From NCBI GenBank assembly GCA_044226395.1, contig JBGAHD010000002.1, positions 496,001-560,000 on the forward strand: a stretch of 64,000 bases of DNA. Direction: 5' to 3'. The stretch's first letter is position 1. Every line of letters begins with the position of its first letter. The position numbers and the translations under genes are program-made. The notes under the pieces were generated by a model. The model searched no databases. It was not told the DNA's origin and worked only from the letters and a program-made list of their open reading frames with translations. Shown here one piece after another: positions 33,989-42,515 of the stretch. Origin of the DNA: JBGAHD01 sp044226395. GTDB taxonomy: Bacteria; Pseudomonadota; Gammaproteobacteria; Xanthomonadales; Ahniellaceae.

Positions 33989-35494
33989 ATGAAAACCTTC
34001 GATCCCTGGCGCCCGATCGTGGTCATCGCCCTCGCGGCGATCCTGGGCTTGGCCTTTCTCGGCACGCGCGGCCTGTTCGATCCCGACGAGGGCCGCTACA
34101 CCAATGTCGCCCTGCACATGCTCGACAGCGGCGACTGGGTGACGCCGCGACGCTACGACGACGTCGGCCACTTCACCAAGCCACCAGTCACCTATTGGGC
34201 GATCGCCAGCAGCGTCGCCGTGTTCGGCCGCAACCCTTGGGCCGCGCGCCTGCCGATGGCGCTGGCGTATCTGGGCTGCGTGTTCCTGGCCTGGCGCATC
34301 GCGCGACGACTCGCGCCCGCCGCGCAGATCCAAACCGCGGTCGCCTACGCGACCCTGCTGATGCCGTTCGCGGCGTCGCAACTGGTCACCACGGATTTTC
34401 TGCTCGCCTTCTTGCAAACCTCGGCCATGGCCTGCTTCGTCGAAGCGCGCTTCGGCCCGGCGGCGCGCGCGCGATGGTGGATCTGGCTGCTGTGGCTGGC
34501 ACTGGGCGTGGCCTTCATGACCAAGGGTCCGCCGGCCTTGTTGCCCTTGCTCGCGATGATCGCCTTCGATGCCCTGGTCGCGCGACCCGAGCGACGCACG
34601 CTGTGGAGTCCGATCGGCATCGGCGTGTTCGTGTTGGTGGCCTTGCCGTGGTTCCTGGTGATGACGCGCGAGAACCCGGGCCTGCTCGAGTACTTTCTGC
34701 GGCACGAGGTCTATCACCGCATCGCCACCGACCGCTTTGGTCGTCATGGCGAGTGGTATGGCTGGTTGGAAATCTACCTGCCCACGCTCGTGATCGGCAC
34801 CCTGCCCTGGACGCGCGCGTTGTGGCGCGGTCTGCGCGCGAACCTCGCCTCGTGGCGCGCCTGGCGCGCGGCGTCGGCGCGTCAGGCCGACGCGACGATT
34901 CTGCTGCCCTTGCTGTGGATCGCCTTGCCCCTGTTGGTGTTTTGCGTGGCGCGCTCGCGCCTGCCGCTGTATCTGTTGCCCCTGTTCGTGCCGCTGGCCT
35001 TGATCATCGGTCGCGCGTGGCGCGATGGCGTGGCGCGCGCGCCGGGCGCGATCTTTCTTGGCGCGTGGGCGCTGGCCTTGATCGCGCTCAAGCTCGCGGT
35101 CGCGTACTGGCCGACGTCGCAGAACGCGGTCGATTGGGTCGCGGCGATTCGCGAACGCGTGGACTTCGAACCGCGCGAGATCCTGTTCGTCGAGGATCAA
35201 CCGCGCTATGCGCTGCATCTGTACCTGCACGCCGAGATCGAGAAGATCGCGCTCGATCCCACCACGACCAATCGCTTCAATCCCGACTACGACGAGCCGC
35301 TGGACGAAGAGATCGCCGACGAGGACGGCCACGCACTGTTCATCACCAAGACCTCGAAGTGGCCGGCCGTGCGCGCGCGCATCGAGCAGGCGGGCTTCGC
35401 CATCACGACGCATGGCGAGCCGTTTCGGGACCGGGTGATGTTCACGATCAAGCCCGAGGGAGTTATTCCGGCGACGCCGCGCGAAGAGGACTGA
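33989..35494 (+). CDS. ArnT/PMT-like membrane glycosyltransferase
   Basis: A 501-residue integral membrane protein with about eleven hydrophobic helices and the N-terminal FDPDEGRYTN motif (Asp31, Asp33, Glu34), which is the metal/catalytic loop of ArnT-like GT83 and related C-type glycosyltransferases. VGHFTKPPVTYW and GVAFMTKGPPALLPLL also match that family. It should transfer a sugar from a polyprenyl-phosphate donor, either to lipid A or to a periplasmic or surface acceptor; no arn sugar-synthesis genes are nearby. ATG 33989 begins just before the first helix, with GGAAC upstream. It stands between the DUF11 gene and the first sigma factor gene. A role in glycosylating the neighbouring surface proteins is possible but speculative. 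Confidence 0.85.
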   Translation: MKTFDPWRPIVVIALAAILGLAFLGTRGLFDPDEGRYTNVALHMLDSGDWVTPRRYDDVGHFTKPPVTYWAIASSVAVFGRNPWAARLPMALAYLGCVFLAWRIARRLAPAAQIQTAVAYATLLMPFAASQLVTTDFLLAFLQTSAMACFVEARFGPAARARWWIWLLWLALGVAFMTKGPPALLPLLAMIAFDALVARPERRTLWSPIGIGVFVLVALPWFLVMTRENPGLLEYFLRHEVYHRIATDRFGRHGEWYGWLEIYLPTLVIGTLPWTRALWRGLRANLASWRAWRAASARQADATILLPLLWIALPLLVFCVARSRLPLYLLPLFVPLALIIGRAWRDGVARAPGAIFLGAWALALIALKLAVAYWPTSQNAVDWVAAIRERVDFEPREILFVEDQPRYALHLYLHAEIEKIALDPTTTNRFNPDYDEPLDEEIADEDGHALFITKTSKWPAVRARIEQAGFAITTHGEPFRDRVMFTIKPEGVIPATPREED

Positions 35495-35563
35495 GCCGCT
35501 CGCGACGCGCGATCGACGTCGCGACCCCTGGTGATTCGCCCGGCCTGACGCTAACTTGCCCTC

Positions 35564-36115
35564 ATGGGCGAAATCACGCAGTGGCTACGCAGCGCGCGCG
35601 CCGGCGATGCCGGTGCCTTCGCGCGCGTGTTCGACGCGCTGTATCCCGAACTGCGCCGCATCGCCCGTTCGCGTCTGGACTCCGGCGAACGCACGCTCAC
35701 GCCCACGGCGCTGGTGCACGAAGCCTTCGTGCGCATGACCGAACAGCGCGCGTTGACGCTGCATGATCGTCGGCATTTTCTGGCGTGCGCGGCCAAGGTG
35801 ATGCGCGCCATCGTCATCGACCGCGCGCGTCGTCGTCACGCGGACAAGCGTGGTGGCGGTGACAGCGACGTGCCGCTCGACGCCTTGCCGTTCGAACTCG
35901 CCGGCATCATCGACGACGAGCAACTGCTCGCGCTCGACGAATGCCTGAAGCTGCTCGACGCGGTCAGCGCGCGTCAACTCGAAGTGGTCGAACTGCGCTA
36001 CTTCGCGGGCCTCGAGTACGCCGAGATCGCTGAGCTGCTCGACTGCTCGGAACGCACGGCCAAGCGCGAATGGGAACGCGCGCGCGCCTTCCTTTACGAA
36101 CGTCTGCAAGTCTGA
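35564..36115 (+). CDS. ECF sigma factor A (kinase-associated type)
   Basis: A 183-residue RNA polymerase ECF sigma factor with region 2 (residues about 10-95) and region 4 (about 125-180, ELRYFAGLEYAEIAELLDCSERTAKREW). It belongs to the TIGR02999-type group, which commonly sits beside Ser/Thr kinase genes. The position usually occupied by the acidic DAED of region 2.2 reads TPTALVHE at residues 46-53, with Thr48 aligned to a Thr shared by all three ECF factors here. It converges with the kinase gene that ends 7 bases after it. No anti-sigma factor gene is adjacent. It is probably activated by that kinase. Confidence 0.9.
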   Translation: MGEITQWLRSARAGDAGAFARVFDALYPELRRIARSRLDSGERTLTPTALVHEAFVRMTEQRALTLHDRRHFLACAAKVMRAIVIDRARRRHADKRGGGDSDVPLDALPFELAGIIDDEQLLALDECLKLLDAVSARQLEVVELRYFAGLEYAEIAELLDCSERTAKREWERARAFLYERLQV

Positions 36116-36122
36116 GCACGCA

Positions 36123-38735
36123 TTAGTCGGCAAGCGCCGCGCGCCGATCGCGCAGCGCGACGACCGCGGGATGCGTGGCGAGATCGGCCTCGCGCAGGAT
36201 CGCGAGCGCCGCGTCGAGTTCGGCGATGGCGGCGGAGCGATCCCCAAGCCGTTCGTCCGCGGTCGCGGCCAACGCGTGTCGTCGCGCGACCTCGGCGGCG
36301 AAGCCCAGCGGCTGCGCGTGATCGCGCGCGCGCCGAGCGCGCAACAAGGCCAGCGCGCGCTCCGGCTGGCCTTCGACCAGGGCGCAAGCCGCGTCGGCTT
36401 CTTCGAGCAAGGCGATGTCGGCGTCCAATGACAGTCGCGACAAGGCGGCGAAACCGCGCGCCACGCCGACATGCGCGCGCCCGATCGCGGCGTCATCCAC
36501 GCTGCACTGCGCGCGACCTAGCCAGGCGTGAAGCACGGCGCGCTGATTGTCGAAGGCGCGTGGTCGCGCGGCGAAACCCGGTTCAGCGACGCGAAACGCG
36601 GCGATCGCCTCGCGCCATTGCCCCGCGTTGGCGCGCACGATGCCGCGACTCAGATGCAGAAAATCGTAGCGCTCGGGATCGGCCAGACCACGCGCGCGCG
36701 CAATCTCGCGATTGCCGCGATCAAAGGCCTCAAGCGCTTGCGCGAACTCACCCGTGGCCAGCGCGAGCCAGCCCAGGGCGACGTTGGCGCCGCCGCGATA
36801 TTCGCTGGGCTCGGGGCCGATCGCGTCGTAACGACGCAGCGCCTCCGTCAGGTGTTCGCGCGCGATCGCGAAGCGGCCCAGGCGTCGCGCGCCACCGCCG
36901 GCATTGGCCAAGGCGATGGCGACTTTGTAACTGGCATCGCCATAGCCTTGGCGCGCGAGTTCGACCTGGCGTTCGTAGAAGTCTTGCGAGGCCGCGAGGT
37001 TTCCGAGCGCGGCGTGGGCCATGCCCAGCGCGGCATTGCTTTCGGCGAACAATCGCGGCGGCAGATCGCGACGTGACTGCAAGGCGGCGAACACCGGCTC
37101 GAGAACCACCAGGGCTTCGGCCGGGCGATTGAGCGGGATCAGCAAGGTGCCGATGTCGAGGCGAATCTCGGCGAGCAAGGGCGATCGCTCGTCGGCCGCG
37201 ATCAAGTTCTCGGCGTCGCGCAAGATGGCGAGCGCGTCCTCGTACCGACCTCGCTGCATGTGCAGAGCGCCACGCCGGATCAGCACGCGCGCGCGCGTCG
37301 CCGCGCTGGCCTGTTCACCGCGCTCGGCGATGAGGCGATCGGCGACATCGATCAGGCGTTCGGCCGTGGCGTGATCGTTGCGACGAAGGCGCACGCGGAT
37401 GATCGCGTCGAGCAGATCGATGCGCACGTCCGGATCGGTGTCGGGCAAGCTCAAGGCCAGACGCTCGCCCTCGGCGAGCAACTCGGCCGTGGTCGGCAAT
37501 TCGGCGCGCGGTCGATCGGGCGCCTCGGCGTTGAAGATGCCGACCAGATATTCGGTGAGCAATTGCGCGCGACTGGCCGCGCGTTCGGCTTCGGCGCGCG
37601 CCCGTTCGGCGCGCTGCGCTTGCCACCAGGTCAAGCCCATGCCCGTCGCGATGGCCAGCACGATCATGGCGCCCGCGCCGGCGAGCAAGGCGTGACGCCG
37701 CAGCCATCGCGCGAGCCGATACGCGCGCGTGCCGGCGCGCGCGGCGACCGGCATGCCGTCGCGCCAGGCGATCAAATCCGCGCTCAGCGCGTCGACCGAG
37801 CCGTAGCGGTCGCCCGGTTCGAGCGCGAGGCATTTGTCGATGATCGCGCGCAGATCGCGGTCGAGCGCGAGATCGCTTGATGCGCGCGTTGATGCATCCG
37901 GCGCGCGCCCCAACAGCAGGCGATGCAACAACGCGCCCAGACCATAAACGTCCATCGTGGTCGCGGGTCGGGCGCCGCGCAGATGTTCGGGCGCGGCGTA
38001 GCCCAGGGTCGCGGCGCGGGTCATCGACACGCTCGCCTCGGCGCCCTCGTCGACGATGCTGGCGATGCCGAAGTCGAGCAAGCGCACGTGACCGCGATGA
38101 TCGACGAGCACGTTCGAGGGCTTGAGATCGCGATGCACGATCAGCCGCTGATGCGCGTAAGACACGGCCTCGCAAACCGACAGCACCAGGGCCACGCGCT
38201 CGCGCGGCGAAATCGCGCGCGTCTCGCACCACTGATCGATGCGACTGCCTTCGACCAGGGCCATGGTCAACCACGGCGTGCCATCGGCGGCCACGCCCGC
38301 GTCGAACAAGGGCACGATGTGCGGATGATGCAGGCGCGACAGAATCGCCTGTTCGCGCTCGAAGCGCTCGACGCCGGCGCCGACCAGCGCGCCCAAGGTC
38401 AGCAATTTCAACGCGGCCACTTGCTCGGGGCGCGCGACATGACGCGCGCGATAGACCACCGACATGCCGCCGCGCGCGAGCTCGGCCTCGATGATCCAGT
38501 CGCCCAATCGTCGACCCACCGCGATGTCGGCGGCCGTGGGCTTGAGCGTGACGGCGATCGGCGTGTCCAGCGGACCATCGACGCGCGCGTGCGCGATCAG
38601 CAAGCGCTCGACGCGCGCGCGCAGCGCCGGATCCTCGGTCATGCCGGCGAGCGCGGCGAGACGTTGCTCGGGCGGCAAGTCCAGCAAGCGGTCGAACAAG
38701 GCGTCGGCGTCGCGCAAGGGACCGATCTCGATCAT
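36123..38735 (-). CDS. Ser/Thr protein kinase A with transmembrane segment and TPR-like sensor region
   Basis: An 870-residue Hanks-type kinase. An N-terminal region of about 75 residues precedes the kinase domain: glycine-rich loop ARGGMSVVY, Lys110, catalytic HRDLKPSN at 201-208 (Asp203), DFG at 221-223 and APE at 258-260, so it is catalytically complete and of the RD type. A transmembrane helix spans about 348-370, and the remaining 500 residues are Ala/Arg-rich helical repeats resembling TPRs, probably extracytoplasmic. It converges with ECF factor A and diverges from the beta-helix protein gene across 133 bases. It probably senses an envelope or extracellular state and phosphorylates ECF factor A. 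Confidence 0.92.
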   Translation of the reverse strand: MIEIGPLRDADALFDRLLDLPPEQRLAALAGMTEDPALRARVERLLIAHARVDGPLDTPIAVTLKPTAADIAVGRRLGDWIIEAELARGGMSVVYRARHVARPEQVAALKLLTLGALVGAGVERFEREQAILSRLHHPHIVPLFDAGVAADGTPWLTMALVEGSRIDQWCETRAISPRERVALVLSVCEAVSYAHQRLIVHRDLKPSNVLVDHRGHVRLLDFGIASIVDEGAEASVSMTRAATLGYAAPEHLRGARPATTMDVYGLGALLHRLLLGRAPDASTRASSDLALDRDLRAIIDKCLALEPGDRYGSVDALSADLIAWRDGMPVAARAGTRAYRLARWLRRHALLAGAGAMIVLAIATGMGLTWWQAQRAERARAEAERAASRAQLLTEYLVGIFNAEAPDRPRAELPTTAELLAEGERLALSLPDTDPDVRIDLLDAIIRVRLRRNDHATAERLIDVADRLIAERGEQASAATRARVLIRRGALHMQRGRYEDALAILRDAENLIAADERSPLLAEIRLDIGTLLIPLNRPAEALVVLEPVFAALQSRRDLPPRLFAESNAALGMAHAALGNLAASQDFYERQVELARQGYGDASYKVAIALANAGGGARRLGRFAIAREHLTEALRRYDAIGPEPSEYRGGANVALGWLALATGEFAQALEAFDRGNREIARARGLADPERYDFLHLSRGIVRANAGQWREAIAAFRVAEPGFAARPRAFDNQRAVLHAWLGRAQCSVDDAAIGRAHVGVARGFAALSRLSLDADIALLEEADAACALVEGQPERALALLRARRARDHAQPLGFAAEVARRHALAATADERLGDRSAAIAELDAALAILREADLATHPAVVALRDRRAALAD

Positions 38736-38868
38736 GGCACTCCTGGTCGCGGCGCTCGGTCGCGGCGGTCACCCTAATTCAGGCCCGACGCGCGCACAAG
38801 CGCGCGAAGTGGCACGAATGGCCTTCGTTTCGCGATTGCCGTGATAGGTCCGCAGGGAGTGATTCGCG

Positions 38869-40698
38869 ATGTTGATTACGGTAGGTCGTTGTTTCCCGTG
38901 GTTGGCGCTGGTCGCGGCCCTGATCTTGATACGCCCCGCGCACGCGACCGTGTATGCCGTGGGCGGTTCGATCGGGTGCACGCACACGACATTGCAGGCC
39001 GCGATCAACGCGGCGGTCGTCGACACCAGCAGCGCCACGCACACGATCAGGCTACTGGCTGGCACGATGGCGTTGGCCAATGGCGCGGTGCTGCACAACC
39101 CGTGGCGCGATATCACGATCCGCGGCGGCTATGGCACGTGCACGGGCAGCCTGCTCGCGGGCCAGCGCACCGTGCTCGATGCCACCGGCGGCGGCAATGG
39201 CACGGTGCTCGACATTCGTCAGGTCGCCTCGGCCAATCCGCGCACGATCCGGCTCGAGCGTTTGGAGATCACCGGCGGCACCGGCGAGACCGGCATCGGC
39301 GCCTCGTCCGAAGGCGGCGGCCTCGAACTGCGCGGCGCGCTCGACGTGGTGTTGGCGCAAGGCACGAAGGTGCGCGAGAACACGGCCTATCGCGCCGCCG
39401 GCGTCTTGCTGCAAGGCGGACCGGGCGTGACGCGACTCATCCTCGAGGACAACGCGACCCTCGTCAACAACGTCGCCGAGAACGATGGTGGCGGCGTGTG
39501 GTGCTACAACACCGGCGAAGTCATCGTGCGCAACGGCATCATCGACGCCAATCAGGCCGGTCGCGACGGCGGCGGCGTGTGGTTGGGCGACAAGTGCGCC
39601 TTCACCATGGGCGTGCCCGGCGCGACCGATCCCGCGCTGCCCCTGCTGTTGAGCAACAACGCCGCCGGCACGCGCATGGCGGGACGTGGCGGTGGCGTGT
39701 TCTTGTGGTCGAGCGCGTCGGCGCCATTGCCCTACGACGTCTCGATCCTGGGCGAGATCGGCGCGCCGGCCCTGGTGTTGAACAACAGCGCCACCGGCAA
39801 CTTCGGGACCGATGGCTTCGGCGGCGGCGGTCTGTTCCTGAGCGGGCAGGGCAGCCCCGGCCGGCGCAAGGTGGGCTTGCTCAACACGATCTTCGTCGGC
39901 AACACGACCACCGCCAGCGGCTCGGCGATCAGCATCGATCGCGCCATCGACTTCTACATGAGCAGTTCCTTCGGCCGCTGCGCCGGGGGCTTGTTCAACT
40001 TTCAACTGTGCAGCGCGGTGACGGCCAGCAACAATTCGGCGATCAACATACGTGGCTATGCCAGCGGCGAAGGTCTATCGCCCCTGGTCAAATTCGCTCG
40101 GACGCGCTTTTCAGGCAACTCCGGCAGGGCCGTGATCTTCAGCGACACCTCGGGCGCGCCCAGCGCGGACCTGACCATCCAGGACAGCATCTTCGACGAC
40201 AACGACGCGGACGCCGTGATCCAGACGATCGCGACCTTCAAGCTGTACTTCAGCACGGTGATCGGCAACACGCTGAGTTCGGTGTTCGCGCTGTACCCGC
40301 CCTCGGGCATGGCCAGCGCCGATCTGGTGGGCAGCATCCTGTGGCAGCCGGGCACGCCCGTGCTCGCGCCGGTCAGCGGCGGCGGCATTCGCGTCGTGGC
40401 GCACGACGGCTGCCTGATCGCGCACGACGCCACCGGCATGACCTACCCCGACGAAGTGCGCGTGGCCAATCCGCAGCTCGACGCGACGTTCACGCCCGGG
40501 CCTTCCTCACCGGCCTTGGATGTCTGCAATCGCTACACGGGCGACCCGATCATCATCGGCCATCCGGTCTATTGGGACGCCTACGGCAACCCGCGGCCCG
40601 TCGATCAGTTGAGCATCGCCAACGGGCTGGGCACGCATGATCTCGGCCCGTTCGAACGCCAGAACCCGGACAACATGTTCGCCAATTCGTTCGAGTGA
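38869..40698 (+). CDS. Secreted parallel beta-helix protein with C-terminal FE motif
   Basis: A 609-residue exported protein. The signal peptide ends near RPAHA (residue 26). The rest has the pattern of a right-handed beta-helix (PbH1/choice-of-anchor type): short imperfect turns rich in Gly, Asn, Asp and beta-branched residues, such as NDGGGVWCYN and RDGGGVWLGD. No pectate-lyase catalytic residues were recognised. The last seven residues are MFANSFE, matching the ending of the 1963-residue protein. The ATG at 38869 has AGGGAG nine bases upstream. It is transcribed divergently from kinase A, so the two may share a regulatory region. Its function is unknown; it could be a surface polysaccharide-binding or adhesive protein. 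Confidence 0.85.
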   Translation: MLITVGRCFPWLALVAALILIRPAHATVYAVGGSIGCTHTTLQAAINAAVVDTSSATHTIRLLAGTMALANGAVLHNPWRDITIRGGYGTCTGSLLAGQRTVLDATGGGNGTVLDIRQVASANPRTIRLERLEITGGTGETGIGASSEGGGLELRGALDVVLAQGTKVRENTAYRAAGVLLQGGPGVTRLILEDNATLVNNVAENDGGGVWCYNTGEVIVRNGIIDANQAGRDGGGVWLGDKCAFTMGVPGATDPALPLLLSNNAAGTRMAGRGGGVFLWSSASAPLPYDVSILGEIGAPALVLNNSATGNFGTDGFGGGGLFLSGQGSPGRRKVGLLNTIFVGNTTTASGSAISIDRAIDFYMSSSFGRCAGGLFNFQLCSAVTASNNSAINIRGYASGEGLSPLVKFARTRFSGNSGRAVIFSDTSGAPSADLTIQDSIFDDNDADAVIQTIATFKLYFSTVIGNTLSSVFALYPPSGMASADLVGSILWQPGTPVLAPVSGGGIRVVAHDGCLIAHDATGMTYPDEVRVANPQLDATFTPGPSSPALDVCNRYTGDPIIIGHPVYWDAYGNPRPVDQLSIANGLGTHDLGPFERQNPDNMFANSFE

Positions 40699-40732
40699 AC
40701 GGCCTCGCTTCGATGGCCGCGCGATCGCGCGA

Positions 40733-41467
40733 TCAATCGATTCTTGGCGCGCGCAGCCGCTGCGCGCCGGATTGGTAGATCTGCGCGACCACGCGGCCAC
40801 CCGCGTCGCGTTCGAAGATGACGCGCGCTTCCAGATCCGGTGGCGCGTAGAAGGTGTCGGGCGCGACGGGCAGCAGTTCGCCTTCGGGGTTGCCCGTGGT
40901 CTGTTCGCGCAGATGCGCGCCATCGACGCGCACGGATGACACGATGTCGGGCCCGAAGCGATAGCGACCCGCGTAGTCGGCGAGCACGCCCGCGTCGATC
41001 GCGATCGTCGTCGGCGCCTCGGGCAAGCGCACCGCGGTCATGGCCAGCAATTGCCAGCGACTGGCGCGGCGCGTGTACACGTCCAGGCGCGCCAGATGCA
41101 CTTCGAAATCGTGATCGCCCACGCGCGTGCGCTCGGTTTCGCGATAGCGCAGGATCAAGGTCGAGCCGCTGCGCGTCGCGGTGAAGTCCTCGACGGTGGT
41201 GTCGGTCGACGGCGCGTCGGCGCGTTCGGCGCCGAACTCGGCTTCGAGATAGCTCGCGCGCGTTTGGTGCGCGCCGTTGGGCGCGAGGCCGACGAAATCC
41301 TCGGCGAGCACGCGTTCGAAGAAGGCGCGATCGTGTTCGCGATAGGCGCGAATGCGTTCGGCCTTCAGCGGCCAGTAGCGATTGGCTTCGGCCGTGGGCC
41401 AGCGCCGCGTCTCGGCGAAGACGGTCAGTGAGCAGCACATCGCGGCCAGGGCGAGCAGCAGTCTCAT
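40733..41467 (-). CDS. Secreted DUF4440/SnoaL-like protein
   Basis: A 244-residue protein with a signal peptide (residues 1-18, ending VFA). Residues about 35-150 resemble the DUF4440/NTF2-like fold (YREHDRAFFERVLAEDFVG; YLEAEFGAE; LRYRETERTRVGDH). The C-terminal 90 residues resemble the small beta-domain often appended (LADYAGRYRFGPD). It starts at ATG 41467. Such proteins bind small ligands or serve as non-catalytic scaffolds; function is unknown. It converges with the beta-helix protein gene and diverges from the Cys/His-rich gene. Confidence 0.75.
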   Translation of the reverse strand: MRLLLALAAMCCSLTVFAETRRWPTAEANRYWPLKAERIRAYREHDRAFFERVLAEDFVGLAPNGAHQTRASYLEAEFGAERADAPSTDTTVEDFTATRSGSTLILRYRETERTRVGDHDFEVHLARLDVYTRRASRWQLLAMTAVRLPEAPTTIAIDAGVLADYAGRYRFGPDIVSSVRVDGAHLREQTTGNPEGELLPVAPDTFYAPPDLEARVIFERDAGGRVVAQIYQSGAQRLRAPRID

Positions 41468-41705
41468 GCGCGTTCTCCCGATGTCGTCGCGGATCGACGT
41501 CGCGCGTTGGCGATGGCGGGCACCGCTCGCCGAGGGCGCGGTCGCAGCGTAGTACCGGCCGGTGCCGCGCGAAAGTCCCGGAGCTTGATCGGCGCGCGTC
41601 GATGATCCTGGCGCGAACGACGCGCTTTGTCCGTCTTTGGGATCGTGGAGCTACGCCGCGAACGGCGCGGTCCGTGCTTGCACGAGCCTCGGGAGCGCGA
41701 ATGTC

Positions 41706-42410
41706 ATGAACGTGGTGGCGTGCTTTCTTTGCGACCCCGACGCACCGCGCGCGCGAGAAACGCCGTGGGCATGGCACACGCCGCGCGCGCTGTGTCGCGA
41801 GCACGCGCGCGATCTCGCGCTCGACGATGACCTGTCGGTGCACGCGGCGCTTGCGCGCTTGCAGTCACCCGAAGGGCCGGTCGAGGGCTCACTGCTCGCG
41901 TGGATTCTCAATCCCGCGTTCGTGCTCGACGCCGAAGGCCATCGACGACGATGCTGGCTCGATACCACCGCGGGCGGCCTCGTCGCGTTCGAGGACGCCT
42001 TCGACGCCGTGGGCTATCACGAGTTCTGGGCCTTCACCGCGGCGCCATGCGTGGATCTGTTGTGGACCTGGCGACAGGCGCTCGACGCGGGCGCGGTGAT
42101 AACGCGACAGCTCGATCTGCTGCGCGCGGTGCTCGACCGCGGCCTCGACGCGACATGGCCGCGGGACGATTCGCGTGGGCCTTGGCAGGGTTGGGATCGC
42201 CTGGTCAGCGCGTGGCGCTTCGGCCAAGCGCTGGCGCAATGGCGAGACTCGCGCGCGCTGACGTGGCCGCGTTCGCGCGAGGAATTGTTCGAGTGCCTGG
42301 ACGCGTGTCCGCGCGAGAGCAGTCTGCGCGACGATGAAGAGCCACGCTTCTGCCGGATGCTCGACGACCTCGCGCGTCGCCGCTTCCCCGACGCATTGAT
42401 CGCATCGTAG
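41706..42410 (+). CDS. Hypothetical protein with N-terminal Cys/His cluster
   Basis: A 234-residue protein I do not recognise. Near the N-terminus, CFLC (residues 6-9 region) and a later CREH form a C-x2-C ... C-x2-H arrangement about 27 residues apart that could bind zinc or another metal. The rest is Trp-, Leu- and Arg-rich without transmembrane helices or signal peptide, so it is probably cytoplasmic. GC content is like that of its neighbours. The ATG at 41706, with GGGAG upstream, is preferred over the longer open frame. It converges with the giant protein gene across a shared terminator. Confidence 0.65.
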   Translation: MNVVACFLCDPDAPRARETPWAWHTPRALCREHARDLALDDDLSVHAALARLQSPEGPVEGSLLAWILNPAFVLDAEGHRRRCWLDTTAGGLVAFEDAFDAVGYHEFWAFTAAPCVDLLWTWRQALDAGAVITRQLDLLRAVLDRGLDATWPRDDSRGPWQGWDRLVSAWRFGQALAQWRDSRALTWPRSREELFECLDACPRESSLRDDEEPRFCRMLDDLARRRFPDALIAS

Positions 42411-42449
42411 TCACGCGTCGCTCGTCCTCGTCGACAACCGCGTTCCAGA

Positions 42450-42486
42450 AACAACGCGCGGCCCGAAGGCCGCGCGCTGGTGTTTC
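42450..42486. terminator. Bidirectional hairpin terminator
   Basis: CGCGCGGCC at 42455-42463 and GGCCGCGCG at 42468-42476 pair perfectly around a CGAA loop. Flanking AACA/TGTT sequences provide a T-rich tail on each strand (GTGTTT on plus, TTGTTT on minus). It lies between two converging genes and can serve both. Confidence 0.8.
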
Positions 42487-42515
42487 GAACCACGCGCTCG
42501 CGCGTGTGGACGGGC

